Notes under the pieces: generated by a model
Database searches by the model: none
Seen by the model: the letters and a program-made list of their open reading frames with translations, nothing else
What the model was told of the DNA's origin: nothing
DNA from: Suttonella indologenes
Lineage (GTDB): Bacteria; Pseudomonadota; Gammaproteobacteria; Cardiobacteriales; Cardiobacteriaceae
Length of the DNA stretch: 64,000 bases
NCBI RefSeq assembly: GCF_900460215.1
Contig: NZ_UHIA01000004.1
Location: 1,496,001-1,560,000, forward strand
Direction: 5' to 3'
Program-made: the position numbers and the translations under genes
Shown here: positions 51,501 through 59,793 of the stretch, piece after piece
Layout of the letters: each line of letters opens with the position of its first letter
Position numbering within the stretch: position 1 is the first letter of the stretch

Positions 51501-51723
51501 ACCTTTATCAGCAGTTTAATCAGCTTTTTGCCGCTCACCCACGCGCCACGGCAAAAATCACGGGCAATCGCGGTGGTGGTGTGCTAGTGGCACAAACGCC
51601 CAACGGCACGGAGGTTATCTTGCACGGCAGCGCCGAGACGGGAAAACCGTCTATTACGATGTGGCGACAAAAGAGGTGCTGGGCGAAGCGCCGGCGGTGG
51701 TTTATACTGAGTTTGGGGTATAG
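51497..51723 (+). pseudogene. Phage-like small gene with a 1-base deletion
   Basis: Begins MNLYQQFNQLFAAHPRATAK. Adding one A to the run at 51644-51647 restores a 75-codon frame ending VVYTEFGV followed by TAG at 51721-51723. Without it the frame runs on into IS30 sequence. The ATGA overlap with the preceding gene is typical of phage modules. Function unknown. Confidence 0.5.
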
Positions 51724-51789
51724 TTTTTGCGCGTCTTTTATTTGCAGCAATGCAAAATTAATGCGCGGAAAATGCAAAAATGCGCCGCG

Positions 51790-52544
51790 CCTTACATATC
51801 ATCGCCTCTTTCACCAACAATGCTTTTTTGCCTGCAATCTTTTTCACCAACTCAAAACGGCTTTTGCGTTCCGTCAAAGTAAGCAAACAGGCACCGCCTG
51901 CGACACCCAATACCGTATCCGCTTCCTAATGTCCGAAATGGCTGCGGTTTTGCGCTGAAATCGGGCGTTCCTCCAATGTGTGCGAAATCGTGATTTTTCC
52001 ACGCTTTTCAAGATGATTTTTTCTCCGTCTTGTTCTGCCTTTATGGCGTAATTTTCGGCTTGCTTTGCCTTCACCGATATCTAGCTAACCTTGATGAATC
52101 GCGCGGTAAATTGTATTGAAACTGATTGATAAATCAGATTGTTCAAATTCTAAGCGCTTGCTGAGCTGTTCGGGCGACCACTTGCCGTCCAACACCTTGC
52201 TTTGCAGCAAATGACGATATTCCGCCCGTTTTATAGTACCTTAACTTCAAAATGAGACTTAGAGATACACATTTTGTCAGGAGAAGCGCTTAGAATAATC
52301 TCATTTTGAAGTTAAGAGACTATAATTTGGGTATCGCTTTGCACTTTTTCCGATGCTTTTGATAGCTGCTGTGCGCCGAACTCGCTCGATATACTTTGAG
52401 TGCATGCCTTTTTAGCTCACGGGAAATGGTGCTGCAGCTCCGCCCTAATTGTCGGGCAATCTCGGACTGTTTTTTGCCTTGAGCGAGCAGAATCATTATG
52501 CTTTCCCGTTCTGAAAGTGTAGGATGTCGGTAAGAAGCGTTCAT
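51790..52544 (-). pseudogene. IS30-family transposase, N-terminal and central part, degenerate
   Basis: Starts MNASYRHPTLSERESIMILL with the IS30 helix-turn-helix (KKQSEIARQLGRSCSTISREL). The frame is broken by an 89-bp MITE (52234-52322); removing it with one TA joins AIPKL to KRAEYRHLLQSKVLDGKWSP in frame. Further on, a TAG after AIHQG and other changes disrupt the frame, but GEGKASRKLRHKG and LTLTERKSRFELVKKI are still recognisable. The C-terminal part lies at 50743-51036. Confidence 0.85.
52234..52322. mobile_element. 89-bp MITE with TA duplication inside the IS30 transposase
   Basis: Inverted arms of about 24 bases, left TAGTACCTTAACTTCAAAAT (52234 on) and, inverted, TAGTCTCTTAACTTCAAAAT (ending 52322), continuing with TGAGA. 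TA is duplicated at 52232-52233 and 52323-52324, and its removal repairs the host frame. The first five bases match the ends of the other MITE and of the IS630, while the rest of the arm differs. Confidence 0.85.
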
Positions 52545-52637
52545 TTTAGAGTCTTTTTTGTTGGGGAACAAAATGATACTCTATTATGAATGCTTCTTTT
52601 TTTGCACTTGGATTGTAAATTCAAGCCGTTTGAATGA

Positions 52638-53912
52638 TTAAACTTCCGCTGCAGCCAATGCCTGCCTTAAATCCGTCAGCAAATCCTCAATATCTTCAAT
52701 CCCGATAGACAAACGCAGCATGTCTGTGCTCACGCCTGCGGCGGCAAGCTCCTGCTCGTTTAACTGACGATGCGTGGTGCTTGCCGGATGCGTCGCTAAA
52801 GATTTGGCATCACCAATATTGACTAAGCGGGTAAATAATTGCAAAGCATCGATAAATTTTATTCCTGCCGCCATACCGCCTTTAATGCCGAAACTTAGCA
52901 AGCCCGAAGCTTTGCCGGAAAAGTCGCGTACAATCAAGTCGTGGTAAGAACTGTCTGACAATCCTGCATAATTTACCCATGCCACCTGCGGATGCTGCTG
53001 TAAAAATTGCGCTACTTTCAGAGCGTTTTCGCAATGTCTGTCCATACGCAAAGCCAAAGTTTCCAAACCTTGCAGAATTAAAAAAGCATTAAAAGGGCTG
53101 ATTACCGCTCCCATATTGCGTAAAGGCGCGACGCGCGCACGCGCAATATAGGCCGCCTTACCGAAATGCTCTGTGTAATTCACACCGTGATAAGCAGTAT
53201 CCGGCGTATTTAAGACCTGAAAACGCTCGCTTTGAGTCCAATCAAAATGCCCGCCGTCAATAATGGCGCCGCCGATACTTGTACCGTGTCCGCCGATATA
53301 TTTGGTTAAAGATTCAATCACAATATCCGCTCCCAAAGCCAGCGGACGGCATAGAACGGGACTGGCTACCGTATTATCAATCACCAAAGGCAATTGCTGC
53401 TCATGCGCCGCAGCGGCAAAAGCCGGAATATCCAATACATTCATTGCAGGATTACCGATACTTTCGGCAAAAACTAATTTGGTACGCGCATCCGCATATT
53501 GGGCAATTTGCTCAGGCGCATCTGCATCGATAAAACGCACTTCAATCCCCTGCTTGGGCAAGCTATGGGAAAATAAATTGAAAGTGCCGCCATACAAGGT
53601 TTTGGTGGCGATGATATTATCGCCCGCCTCTACCACGGTTTGAATGGCATAAGTAATCGCCGCCATACCGCTGGCAAGACATAAGGCGGCAATACCGCCT
53701 TCTATTGCCGCCAAACGCTGCTCCAAGACATCGGTGGTGGGATTCATAATGCGCGTATAAATATTACCCGGCACTTCAAGATTAAATAAATCCGCGCCGT
53801 GCTGCGTATTATCGAAGGCATAACTTGCGGTTTGATATAAAGGCACCGCAACGGCTTTCGTGCTTGGATCAGGCGAATAGCCCGCATGTAGTAATTGTGT
53901 GGCTTGTTTCAT
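52638..53912 (-). CDS. metY: O-acetylhomoserine sulfhydrylase / aminocarboxypropyltransferase
   Basis: A PLP-dependent Cys/Met metabolism enzyme that makes homocysteine (or methionine) from O-acetylhomoserine and sulfide (or methanethiol). The 424 residues show YTRIMNPTTDVLEQRLAALEG-like start motifs, SGMAAI, the PLP-phosphate region and the Schiff-base lysine in ESLTKYIGGHG; SLATHPASTTH near the end is typical. The length fits MetY (about 425) rather than MetB/MetC (about 390). An AAGGAG ribosome site lies 8 bases before the ATG. A putative -35 TTTACA lies upstream with a poor -10; no MetJ box or SAM riboswitch was seen. Confidence 0.93.
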   Translation of the reverse strand: MKQATQLLHAGYSPDPSTKAVAVPLYQTASYAFDNTQHGADLFNLEVPGNIYTRIMNPTTDVLEQRLAAIEGGIAALCLASGMAAITYAIQTVVEAGDNIIATKTLYGGTFNLFSHSLPKQGIEVRFIDADAPEQIAQYADARTKLVFAESIGNPAMNVLDIPAFAAAAHEQQLPLVIDNTVASPVLCRPLALGADIVIESLTKYIGGHGTSIGGAIIDGGHFDWTQSERFQVLNTPDTAYHGVNYTEHFGKAAYIARARVAPLRNMGAVISPFNAFLILQGLETLALRMDRHCENALKVAQFLQQHPQVAWVNYAGLSDSSYHDLIVRDFSGKASGLLSFGIKGGMAAGIKFIDALQLFTRLVNIGDAKSLATHPASTTHRQLNEQELAAAGVSTDMLRLSIGIEDIEDLLTDLRQALAAAEV

Positions 53913-54013
53913 TCTCTACTCCTTACTCGTTCTCATCGAATATCCGACAGACCATTAATCTTATCGGGAAGCGGTATTGTAAAGCAGTAAAACCGCGGCA
54001 GGAAATGCAGAAT

Positions 54014-54088
54014 AAAAAAAGCCGAGTCGAACGACTCGGCCAACAACCACCAAAGGAGGATATAGAGGAGATAACATCGATGATGTTG
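54014..54088 (-). ncRNA. Candidate small RNA upstream of metY
   Basis: A predicted transcript of about 75 bases. Its 5' hairpin is AACATC-ATC-GATGTT. It then has a single-stranded C/U-rich stretch with two anti-Shine-Dalgarno-like blocks (CTCCTC and CCTCCTTT), and ends in an 8-bp terminator stem GCCGAGTC/GACTCGGC with tetraloop GTTC followed by seven T's. This is the classical layout of a base-pairing small RNA. No ribosome site is present, so a leader peptide is unlikely. The terminator lies 108 bases before the metY start, so a metY attenuator is the alternative. Confidence 0.65.
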
Positions 54089-54094
54089 GGGCGC

Positions 54095-54123
54095 ATTATA
54101 GGCAGTTTGCTGCACTGCGTCAA
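54095..54123 (-). promoter_or_regulatory. Near-consensus sigma-70 promoter of the small RNA
   Basis: On the minus strand TTGACG (54118-54123), 17-base spacer, TATAAT (54095-54100): 11 of 12 consensus bases. The discriminator is GC-rich (GCGCCCC). Confidence 0.85.
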
Positions 54124-54206
54124 GTAATTTTGATAAAAAATAATGAATTTTTATTCACTGCTTGTTTTTATATAAAAACAATATGTTACAAAAATACAAT
54201 TACTCG

Positions 54207-55271
54207 GGGGAAAGGGACATTTTAGGTGCTAAAAAGTTTGAAAAACCTTATTCTGTAAGGCTTTTAGCGAGGTCAAAAGCTTTGAACACAAAAAATGCTT
54301 TTTCTGTGGCTCAAAACAGGTCAAAAAAGACGGCAGACAAAATCATCAGCAACGATACAAATGCCGGCAATGCGGTAAGCGTTTTAGCAGCAAAAAGCGT
54401 CTTAACCCTCAAGAGTTGTGGACACTTTATAGTAGCGGCAAACAAAGCATGCAAGAGCTCGCCCAACGTTTTTCCTGCAGCCGTAAAACCATTGCTAGAT
54501 ATCTCAAACAAGCCCAACTTAGAGAGCCTGAACAACGGCATTTTTCATCAGTCAATATCATCATGGATACTACCTACTTTGGACGTAAATTTGGTGTGAT
54601 GGTGCTGTATGACAGCATCAGCCGACAAGCCTTATCGGTCAGCGAGGTTAAATCAGAAAGCAATGCATTGTATCGACAAGCCATACGAGAGCTACAAGAA
54701 AAAGGAATACATATTCAGAGTATTATCTGCGATGGCAGAAGAGGATTAACCTCATTATTTCCCGATATTCCCATACAGCTTTGTCAATTCCACCAAGTCA
54801 AAACCATTAACCGTTATCTGACAAGAAAACCTCAAACAGCAGCGGCAGTAGATTTAAAACAACTTGCCTTAAGCCTAAAAAACAGCAGCAAAGCGGCATT
54901 TGAAGAGCATTTGAATAACTGGCATAAGCAGCATAAAGACTTTCTCAACGAACGTAGCTCAAATCCCGAAACAGGTAAATCACACTATAGGCACAAACGT
55001 TTAAGAAGTGCTTATAACAGTCTGAGGCGCAATCTGCATTGGCTTTTTACCTTTGAAGATTATCCGGAGTTAAACCTGCCAAAAACCACCAATTTGCTTG
55101 AAGGAAAATTTGGTGATCTGAAAAGACTTTTAGCTTGTCATTGTGGCATGGGAAAGGACAATAAGGTTAAGTTTATAAAAGATTATTTTGCTTAAAAAAC
55201 GCTAGATAGCACCTATTTTGTCCCTTAGGGCTAAAGAACTCGAAAACAGCACCTAAAATGTCCCTTTGCTC
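54207..55271 (+). mobile_element. IS256-variant (Zn-ribbon) insertion sequence, copy 2
   Basis: A 1065-bp element nearly identical to copy 1, flanked by 8-base target duplications ATTACTCG (54199-54206 and 55272-55279). It is inserted in the gap between the small RNA region and the antiporter gene and hits no gene. Confidence 0.92.
54281..55195 (+). CDS. IS256-family transposase, variant Zn-binding type (copy 2)
   Basis: Same protein as in copy 1, with the zinc ribbon, helix-turn-helix and DDE residues; one visible residue change is CGMGKDN for CGMEKDN near the C-terminus. The same absence of a conventional start codon before the zinc ribbon is seen, and the same slippery A AAA AAT is present, so the feature belongs to the element and is not damage to one copy. 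Confidence 0.85.
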   Translation, partial: FEHKKCFFCGSKQVKKDGRQNHQQRYKCRQCGKRFSSKKRLNPQELWTLYSSGKQSMQELAQRFSCSRKTIARYLKQAQLREPEQRHFSSVNIIMDTTYFGRKFGVMVLYDSISRQALSVSEVKSESNALYRQAIRELQEKGIHIQSIICDGRRGLTSLFPDIPIQLCQFHQVKTINRYLTRKPQTAAAVDLKQLALSLKNSSKAAFEEHLNNWHKQHKDFLNERSSNPETGKSHYRHKRLRSAYNSLRRNLHWLFTFEDYPELNLPKTTNLLEGKFGDLKRLLACHCGMGKDNKVKFIKDYFA

Positions 55272-56208
55272 ATTACTCGAGATTTTTATGTTGCATTGCA
55301 GCAAAACACCTTACATAAACTTATAATTATTTTTCAAACAGATAAACCTTTAAGTCAAAGCATCATGTAATAACCACAGCGTATAGACAATAAACGAAGC
55401 TGTTAATATGGCACCGGCACTTCTGCCCATACGTCCGCCATTGCGCAAAGCCCACAAACACAGCACAAATAACAAGACCGTAAGCGCCACCATCACAAAA
55501 ATATCGCGGCGCAAAATTTCAGGAGCAATGTTAAAAGGCGAAATCGCCGACGCCAAACCAACCACCGCTAAGGTATTAAAAATATTAGAACCGATTACAT
55601 TCCCTAAAGCCATTTCATGCTCGCCGCGCCTTGCCGCCATAACAGATGAGACCAATTCGGGCAAAGAAGTACCGATCGCAACAATCGTCAAACCGATAAT
55701 CAATTCAGATAAACCCCAAAGCTGCGCCAGTTCTACCGCACCCCATACAATCAAGCGCGAACTGATAATCAAGGCAATCAATCCGCCCGTTAGTTTTGCC
55801 AAAGCAAGCGGTATTTTAATTTCCTGCAATTGCGACAGTTCCTCTTCTGCCAAGGCGGCAGCGCTGTCTTTAGCCGATTTTCTGGCTTCTATAAATTGCT
55901 GCGTTAATAAAACAAATAATACAAACAATAAGATAAAACCTTCAAAACGACTAAGCTGCTTATCCCATAATTGCCATAAAGCAAGCGCCGTTATCGCAAA
56001 CAGCCAAATAAAATCTTTTTTAACCACTGTCGGCTGAATAAATAAAGGGCTGATGACGGCAGTCAATCCCAGTACCAAAGTAATATTAACGACATTGGAA
56101 CCATAGGCATTGCCCAGTGCCAAACCCGAACTGCCTTCCATTGCAGATAAAACAGACACCACCATCTCGGGTGCCGAGGTGCCCACGCCGATAATAAACA
56201 TGCCGATA

Positions 56209-57095
56209 TAGTCAAGGAATCAAAAAACAGTTACACTAAAACTTATGGCATACTCAAAAGATTACAGACAAATGATATTGAACAAGCTGGCATCAGGTCA
56301 TAGCTACAGAAAGCTTGTTGAAGAATATCGACTCAGCGCAACAACTATTCAACGTTGGAAGAAAAGCATAGAACGCAAGAAGTACGAACGCAAACCGGCA
56401 AAAATCGATAATGAAGCTTTAATGGCTGACGTCCAAGCTTATCCTGATGACTATTGCTATGAACGGGCAAGACGCTTTAACTGTAGCGACAGAGCTATTG
56501 CCATAGCATTAAAACGTGTCGGCATTACTCGAAAAAAAAGACCTTAATTCATCCGAAAGCAGACAAACAACAGCGCCTATTATTTCTTAAGCAGTTAGCG
56601 GCATTTGAAGCTGAAGGCAGAACCCTGATTTACTTAGATGAAAGCGGCTTTAAATCTCATGAGAACAGAGCTTACGGCTATTCCCACAAAGGCTGTCCTT
56701 GTTTAGGAAAGTACAACTGGCAACTCAAGAATCAAAGCAATGCTATTGGGGCAATACATAAGAACAAGTTGTTTGCGGTAGGGCTTTACGATTGCAGTAT
56801 TAATAGTGATGTATTTCATTGTTGGGTAGAAGAATTGCTGTTAACACAATTGCCTGAAAACAGCGTCATTATTATGGACAATGCCAGCTTTCACAAAAGA
56901 CAGGATACCCAAGAGCTTATTGCAGATGCGGGACATCATATTTTATGGCTGCCGCCATACAGTCCGGATCTGAACCCAATCGAGAAAATGTGGGCTTGGC
57001 TTAAACGTAAACGCAAGGATTGGCGATTAAATTGCATCGATAAACTATTCTTTTACTTCTTGTGGATTTGTAACTCTTTTTGATTTCCTTGACTA
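56209..57095 (+). mobile_element. IS630-family insertion sequence
   Basis: An 887-bp element with inverted ends TAGTCAAGGAA and TA duplicated at 56207-56208 and 57096-57097, as expected for IS630/Tc1-type elements. It carries one transposase gene in two overlapping frames and splits the antiporter gene. Confidence 0.92.
56245..57083 (+). CDS. IS630-family transposase (orfA-orfB, probable -1 frameshift)
   Basis: The first frame (56245-56547, 100 codons) carries the helix-turn-helix (GHSYRKLVEEYRLSATTIQRW) and ends RKKRP. The second, one base back (from 56538), carries the DDE domain: IYLDESGFK, VIIMDNASFH and YSPDLNPIEKMWAWLK. Eight consecutive A's at 56532-56539, just before the end of the first frame, form a slippery site for programmed -1 frameshifting, known in this family. 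It is probably active rather than broken. Confidence 0.88.
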
Positions 57096-57229
57096 TAATA
57101 ACTTTTGGCACATGAAATTTCTTAGCCAAATGACTGGCACCGTCAATAAAGACATCGGCGCTGTACACCAACACGCTTAATCCCACTATCATTGCTAATA
57201 AATACAGCCACATATTTTTCTCTTCTCCC

Positions 57230-57256
57230 AAAAAAAAGCGCGCCCTAATCGGCGCG
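57230..57256 (-). terminator. Terminator after the aroB unit
   Basis: On the minus strand a 6-bp GC stem CGCGCC/GGCGCG with loop GATTAG is followed by a run of eight T's. It lies 27 bases after the phosphatase pseudogene and 17 bases before the antiporter start. Confidence 0.75.
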
Positions 57257-57282
57257 ATTCCCATCATTATAATCACCAAGCA

Positions 57283-58061
57283 TTACCGCAACATTTCTTG
57301 ATGTACTTGTTCCTGCGCAATCAGGCAGTTTTCGCCCTGCAATAAAGACATGGGGCTGCCGTCATGTTGCGTGATGTGGATATTCAGCTCGCCCAAAATG
57401 GCAATTGCAGGAACGATACCCCAAGGCATTTGCCGCACGCTGATAAAGGCGGCGGCACGTCCGCCGGCAATAATGCCCGTAAGAATAGCCGTGCTGCCGA
57501 CCACGCGTGCACTCAAACAATGCTCTAAGGCATAGCGGCTTAAAGGATCATTGCGCTTAATTGCGCCGCTTTCGAGAATCACGATGCTGTCTGCCAATCG
57601 GGCATCAGGTGGCGGCGCTATACGCCGTCTGTTGAGATAAGCGCCCTCGCCGCAGGAAGCATGATAAAAATCATCGCGCATCACATCGTAAATAATCCCG
57701 AACTGGCTTTGCCGTCGATATATAAAGCCAGCATAATGCCGAAATCGCGTTGCTGTTTGACAAAATTAATCGTACCGTCAATCGGGTCGATAAACCACAC
57801 CGCACCGGCCAATTCGCTCAACTGAGTAGCGCCGCTGCTTTGGCTTTCTTCGCCGCAAATGCGGTGCTCGGGATAATGGCGGCGAATGGCTTGACTCAGC
57901 CGCTCTTCAATCTCAATATCCAGCGTCGTCACCAAATCATGGGCGTCAGCCTTATGATTGACGCTAAATCCTTCCTGCATCGCTTGGCGCAGATAATCAC
58001 CCGCTTCCTGCACCCATTGCATGGCTTGCGTATAGGCAAGCTTAATCTCATCTTTAGTCAT
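57283..58061 (-). pseudogene. Inositol monophosphatase family protein, frameshifted
   Basis: Two frames together give a 259-residue SuhB/IMPase-like protein. The break lies near 57700, where one base is missing (GGCAAAGCCAGTTCGGG; an extra T in TTC restores G-K-A-S-F-G-I-I-Y-D-V-M). Metal-site motifs GEES and WFIDPIDGTINF are intact in the first part. In the second the usual WDxAA reads WGIVPA, so the third metal ligand is lost as well. It overlaps aroB by 8 bases. A sequencing error could explain the frameshift but not the missing aspartate. Confidence 0.8.
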
Positions 58062-59148
58062 GGCGTACTCCTGCAAGGCGGATGGCGGCAAGAATTTGCT
58101 CGGCGGGAATCTCATCGTCAATGCGGCATTGTCCCAAACTGCTCATGGCAACCAAGCGCAATTTGCCGCTGCGTACTTTTTTATCCAAAAACATGGCATT
58201 ATACACCTCTTCTACGCTAAATTCTTCGTCCATATCAATCGGCAATTGCGCCGCCTGCAATAAGGCAATAATGCGTGTCAATTCTGATGCCTTTAATTCG
58301 CCGCGCAAATGCGCCAATTCCGCCGCCATACGCATGCCGATTGCCACCGCTTCCCCATGCTTCCATAAACGGTAAAGACTGATGGACTCCAAAGCATGTC
58401 CGAAAGTATGCCCCAAATTGAGCAGGGCGCGCTGCCCATGCTCTTTTTCATCAGCGCAGACGACATCGGCTTTGTTTTGACAGCAATGCGCAATCGCTTT
58501 AATCAAGAGCTTTTTATCCTTCGCCATAATGCCGCCGATATTGCTTTCCAGCCATTCGAAAAACGCAATATCGTTAATCAAGCCGTATTTAATCACTTCC
58601 GCCAAACCTGCGGAAAATTCGCGTGCCGGCAGCGTGTTCAAGGTATCGATATCAATCAAAACGGCAAGCGGCTGATGAAAAGCGCCGATCATGTTTTTGC
58701 CCGAGGGATGATTGACGCCTGTTTTGCCGCCGACGGAGGAATCCACCTGCGCCAATAAAGTGGTCGGACATTGAATAAAATCCATACCGCGTTGATAACT
58801 TGCCGCGGCAAAGCCCGCCAAATCGCCGACCACGCCGCCGCCCAAGGCGATAATCAAGGCATCGCGCCCGAAGCGGTGCGCAATCAAGGCATCCAACACC
58901 TTGGCATATTCTTCGAGATTTTTATACTGCTCGCCATCGGGTATCAGCACTTCAATGATTTCCTTATCGCCCAAAGCGGCTTTAATCTGCGCAAGATACA
59001 AAGGCGCAACCGAGGGATTGCTCACAATGCAGACTTGGCGATGCGGCGCCAATTGCCGCCACACATCGGCTTGCCGCCACAGACCCGATTCAATCAAAAT
59101 GGGATAGGAATGCGCCGCTGCCGGCGGTAATTGAAGGCTTAATTGCAT
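58054..59148 (-). CDS. aroB: 3-dehydroquinate synthase
   Basis: Second step of the shikimate pathway, from DAHP to 3-dehydroquinate, NAD- and Zn-dependent. The 364 residues have the NAD-binding LIALGGGVVGDLAGFAA, TTLLAQVDSSVGGKTGVNHP and the zinc-binding NLGHTFGHALE. The start MQLSLQLPPAAAHSYPILI has an AAGGA ribosome site upstream. A GATAAT with a TTTCTA 17 bases before it (about 59181-59209, minus strand) is a possible promoter. Confidence 0.97.
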   Translation of the reverse strand: MQLSLQLPPAAAHSYPILIESGLWRQADVWRQLAPHRQVCIVSNPSVAPLYLAQIKAALGDKEIIEVLIPDGEQYKNLEEYAKVLDALIAHRFGRDALIIALGGGVVGDLAGFAAASYQRGMDFIQCPTTLLAQVDSSVGGKTGVNHPSGKNMIGAFHQPLAVLIDIDTLNTLPAREFSAGLAEVIKYGLINDIAFFEWLESNIGGIMAKDKKLLIKAIAHCCQNKADVVCADEKEHGQRALLNLGHTFGHALESISLYRLWKHGEAVAIGMRMAAELAHLRGELKASELTRIIALLQAAQLPIDMDEEFSVEEVYNAMFLDKKVRSGKLRLVAMSSLGQCRIDDEIPAEQILAAIRLAGVRHD

Positions 59149-59213
59149 AAGAAATCCTTAATGACAGATGCTGTGAAAGCCGAATTATCCGTTAAATAAG
59201 GTAAATTAGAAAG

Positions 59214-59234
59214 CGAAAAATCCGCAAACGGATT
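59214..59234 (-). terminator. Terminator after ftsB
   Basis: On the minus strand a 6-bp stem AATCCG/CGGATT with loop TTTG followed by five T's, 14 bases after the ftsB stop. Confidence 0.7.
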
Positions 59235-59247
59235 GATAAATAGAGAT

Positions 59248-59787
59248 TTAAGGTCTTTGTAAAGACTCGAGCTGCAAAACAGGCTCCGGCAAATTTTCAA
59301 GCGACTCTGCGGCAGAGGCAGGCTGCACATCAGGCGCCATAATCACATCTTCGCCCACTGATTCCAAGCGGATACTGTCGATACCGGCTGTCGGCACGGC
59401 ACTGCTGTCGCGCACCATTTCGGCGCCCAGCGGATTGTCCGTCATATCGGGCAAGCCTTGAATATCGGCAATATGGCCGATGTCGACATCGCGCAGCATA
59501 AAAAAGGTTTCGTTCTCGCCGATCATGCCGTATTCCTTGCGCGCTTTTTCTTCGTAAATAAAAAACGATTCCGGCGAACGCAGGGTTTCCACTTCTTGTG
59601 CTTTGCGCTGATTGCGCGCCTGCAATTGCTGATTTTCTTTTTCGTGCCAAAGCACTTGGGTTTCAAGCCCGAAGATATGTTGGCGCTTGCTTTCTTGCAG
59701 TCGCCAAAGGTAATAATTAAACGCCGCCAAGCCGGCGGCAATCGCCGCCAACAAGACAAACGTGATAAAGCGTCGGCTTTTTTTCAC
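59248..59787 (-). CDS. ftsB: Cell division protein FtsB with long C-terminal extension
   Basis: A bitopic septum protein that joins FtsL and FtsQ. It has one membrane helix at residues 9-27 and a coiled coil (about 30-75, HEKENQQLQARNQRKAQEVETL) ending in IYEEKARKEYGMIGENETFF, the FtsB/DivIC signature. Family members usually end soon after this, near residue 105. Here about 80 more residues follow, acidic and Pro/Ser-rich, without a recognised domain. Position directly behind eno is the standard one in gammaproteobacteria; 6 bases separate the two genes. Confidence 0.88.
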   Translation of the reverse strand: MKKSRRFITFVLLAAIAAGLAAFNYYLWRLQESKRQHIFGLETQVLWHEKENQQLQARNQRKAQEVETLRSPESFFIYEEKARKEYGMIGENETFFMLRDVDIGHIADIQGLPDMTDNPLGAEMVRDSSAVPTAGIDSIRLESVGEDVIMAPDVQPASAAESLENLPEPVLQLESLQRP

Positions 59788-59793
59788 AAAATC

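Larger units (their letters stand above)
51046..51790 (+). other. 0.75-kb phage- or plasmid-like segment interrupting the IS30
   Basis: This stretch separates the two halves of the IS30 transposase gene. It contains a candidate type I toxin-antitoxin (51078-51311), a small basic protein gene (51312-51500) and a frameshifted 75-codon gene (51497-51723), all with tight spacing like a phage or plasmid module. Clear target duplications or inverted ends could not be defined, so the borders are approximate. Confidence 0.5.
55350..57213 (-). pseudogene. Calcium/sodium antiporter (CaCA family, YrbG-like), split by IS630
   Basis: N-terminal part 57098-57213 (MWLYLLAMIVGLSVLVYSAD) and C-terminal part 55350-56208 join in frame to 324 residues once the IS630 and one TA are removed (VPKVIIGMFIIGVGTSAPE). 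Both alpha repeats of the family are present: GTSAPEMVVSVLSAMEG with GNAYGSNVVNITLVLG, and GTSLPELVSSVMAARRG with GNVIGSNIFNTLAVVG. Ten or so membrane segments. The insertion lies just before the first alpha repeat, so the product is non-functional. Confidence 0.9.

Noticed and set aside
54007..54100. SAM or methionine riboswitch, or leader peptide, for metY
   Set aside because: The transcript is too short for known SAM riboswitches. The only internal minus-strand ORF lacks a ribosome site, and its codons are rich in Val rather than Met.
54051..54126. Tiny plus-strand ORF (MMLGRIIGSLLHCVK) with strong GGAGG and GAGGAG sites
   Set aside because: No plus-strand promoter was seen, and the purine-rich blocks are the complement of the C/U-rich part of the candidate small RNA, which has a near-consensus promoter and terminator.
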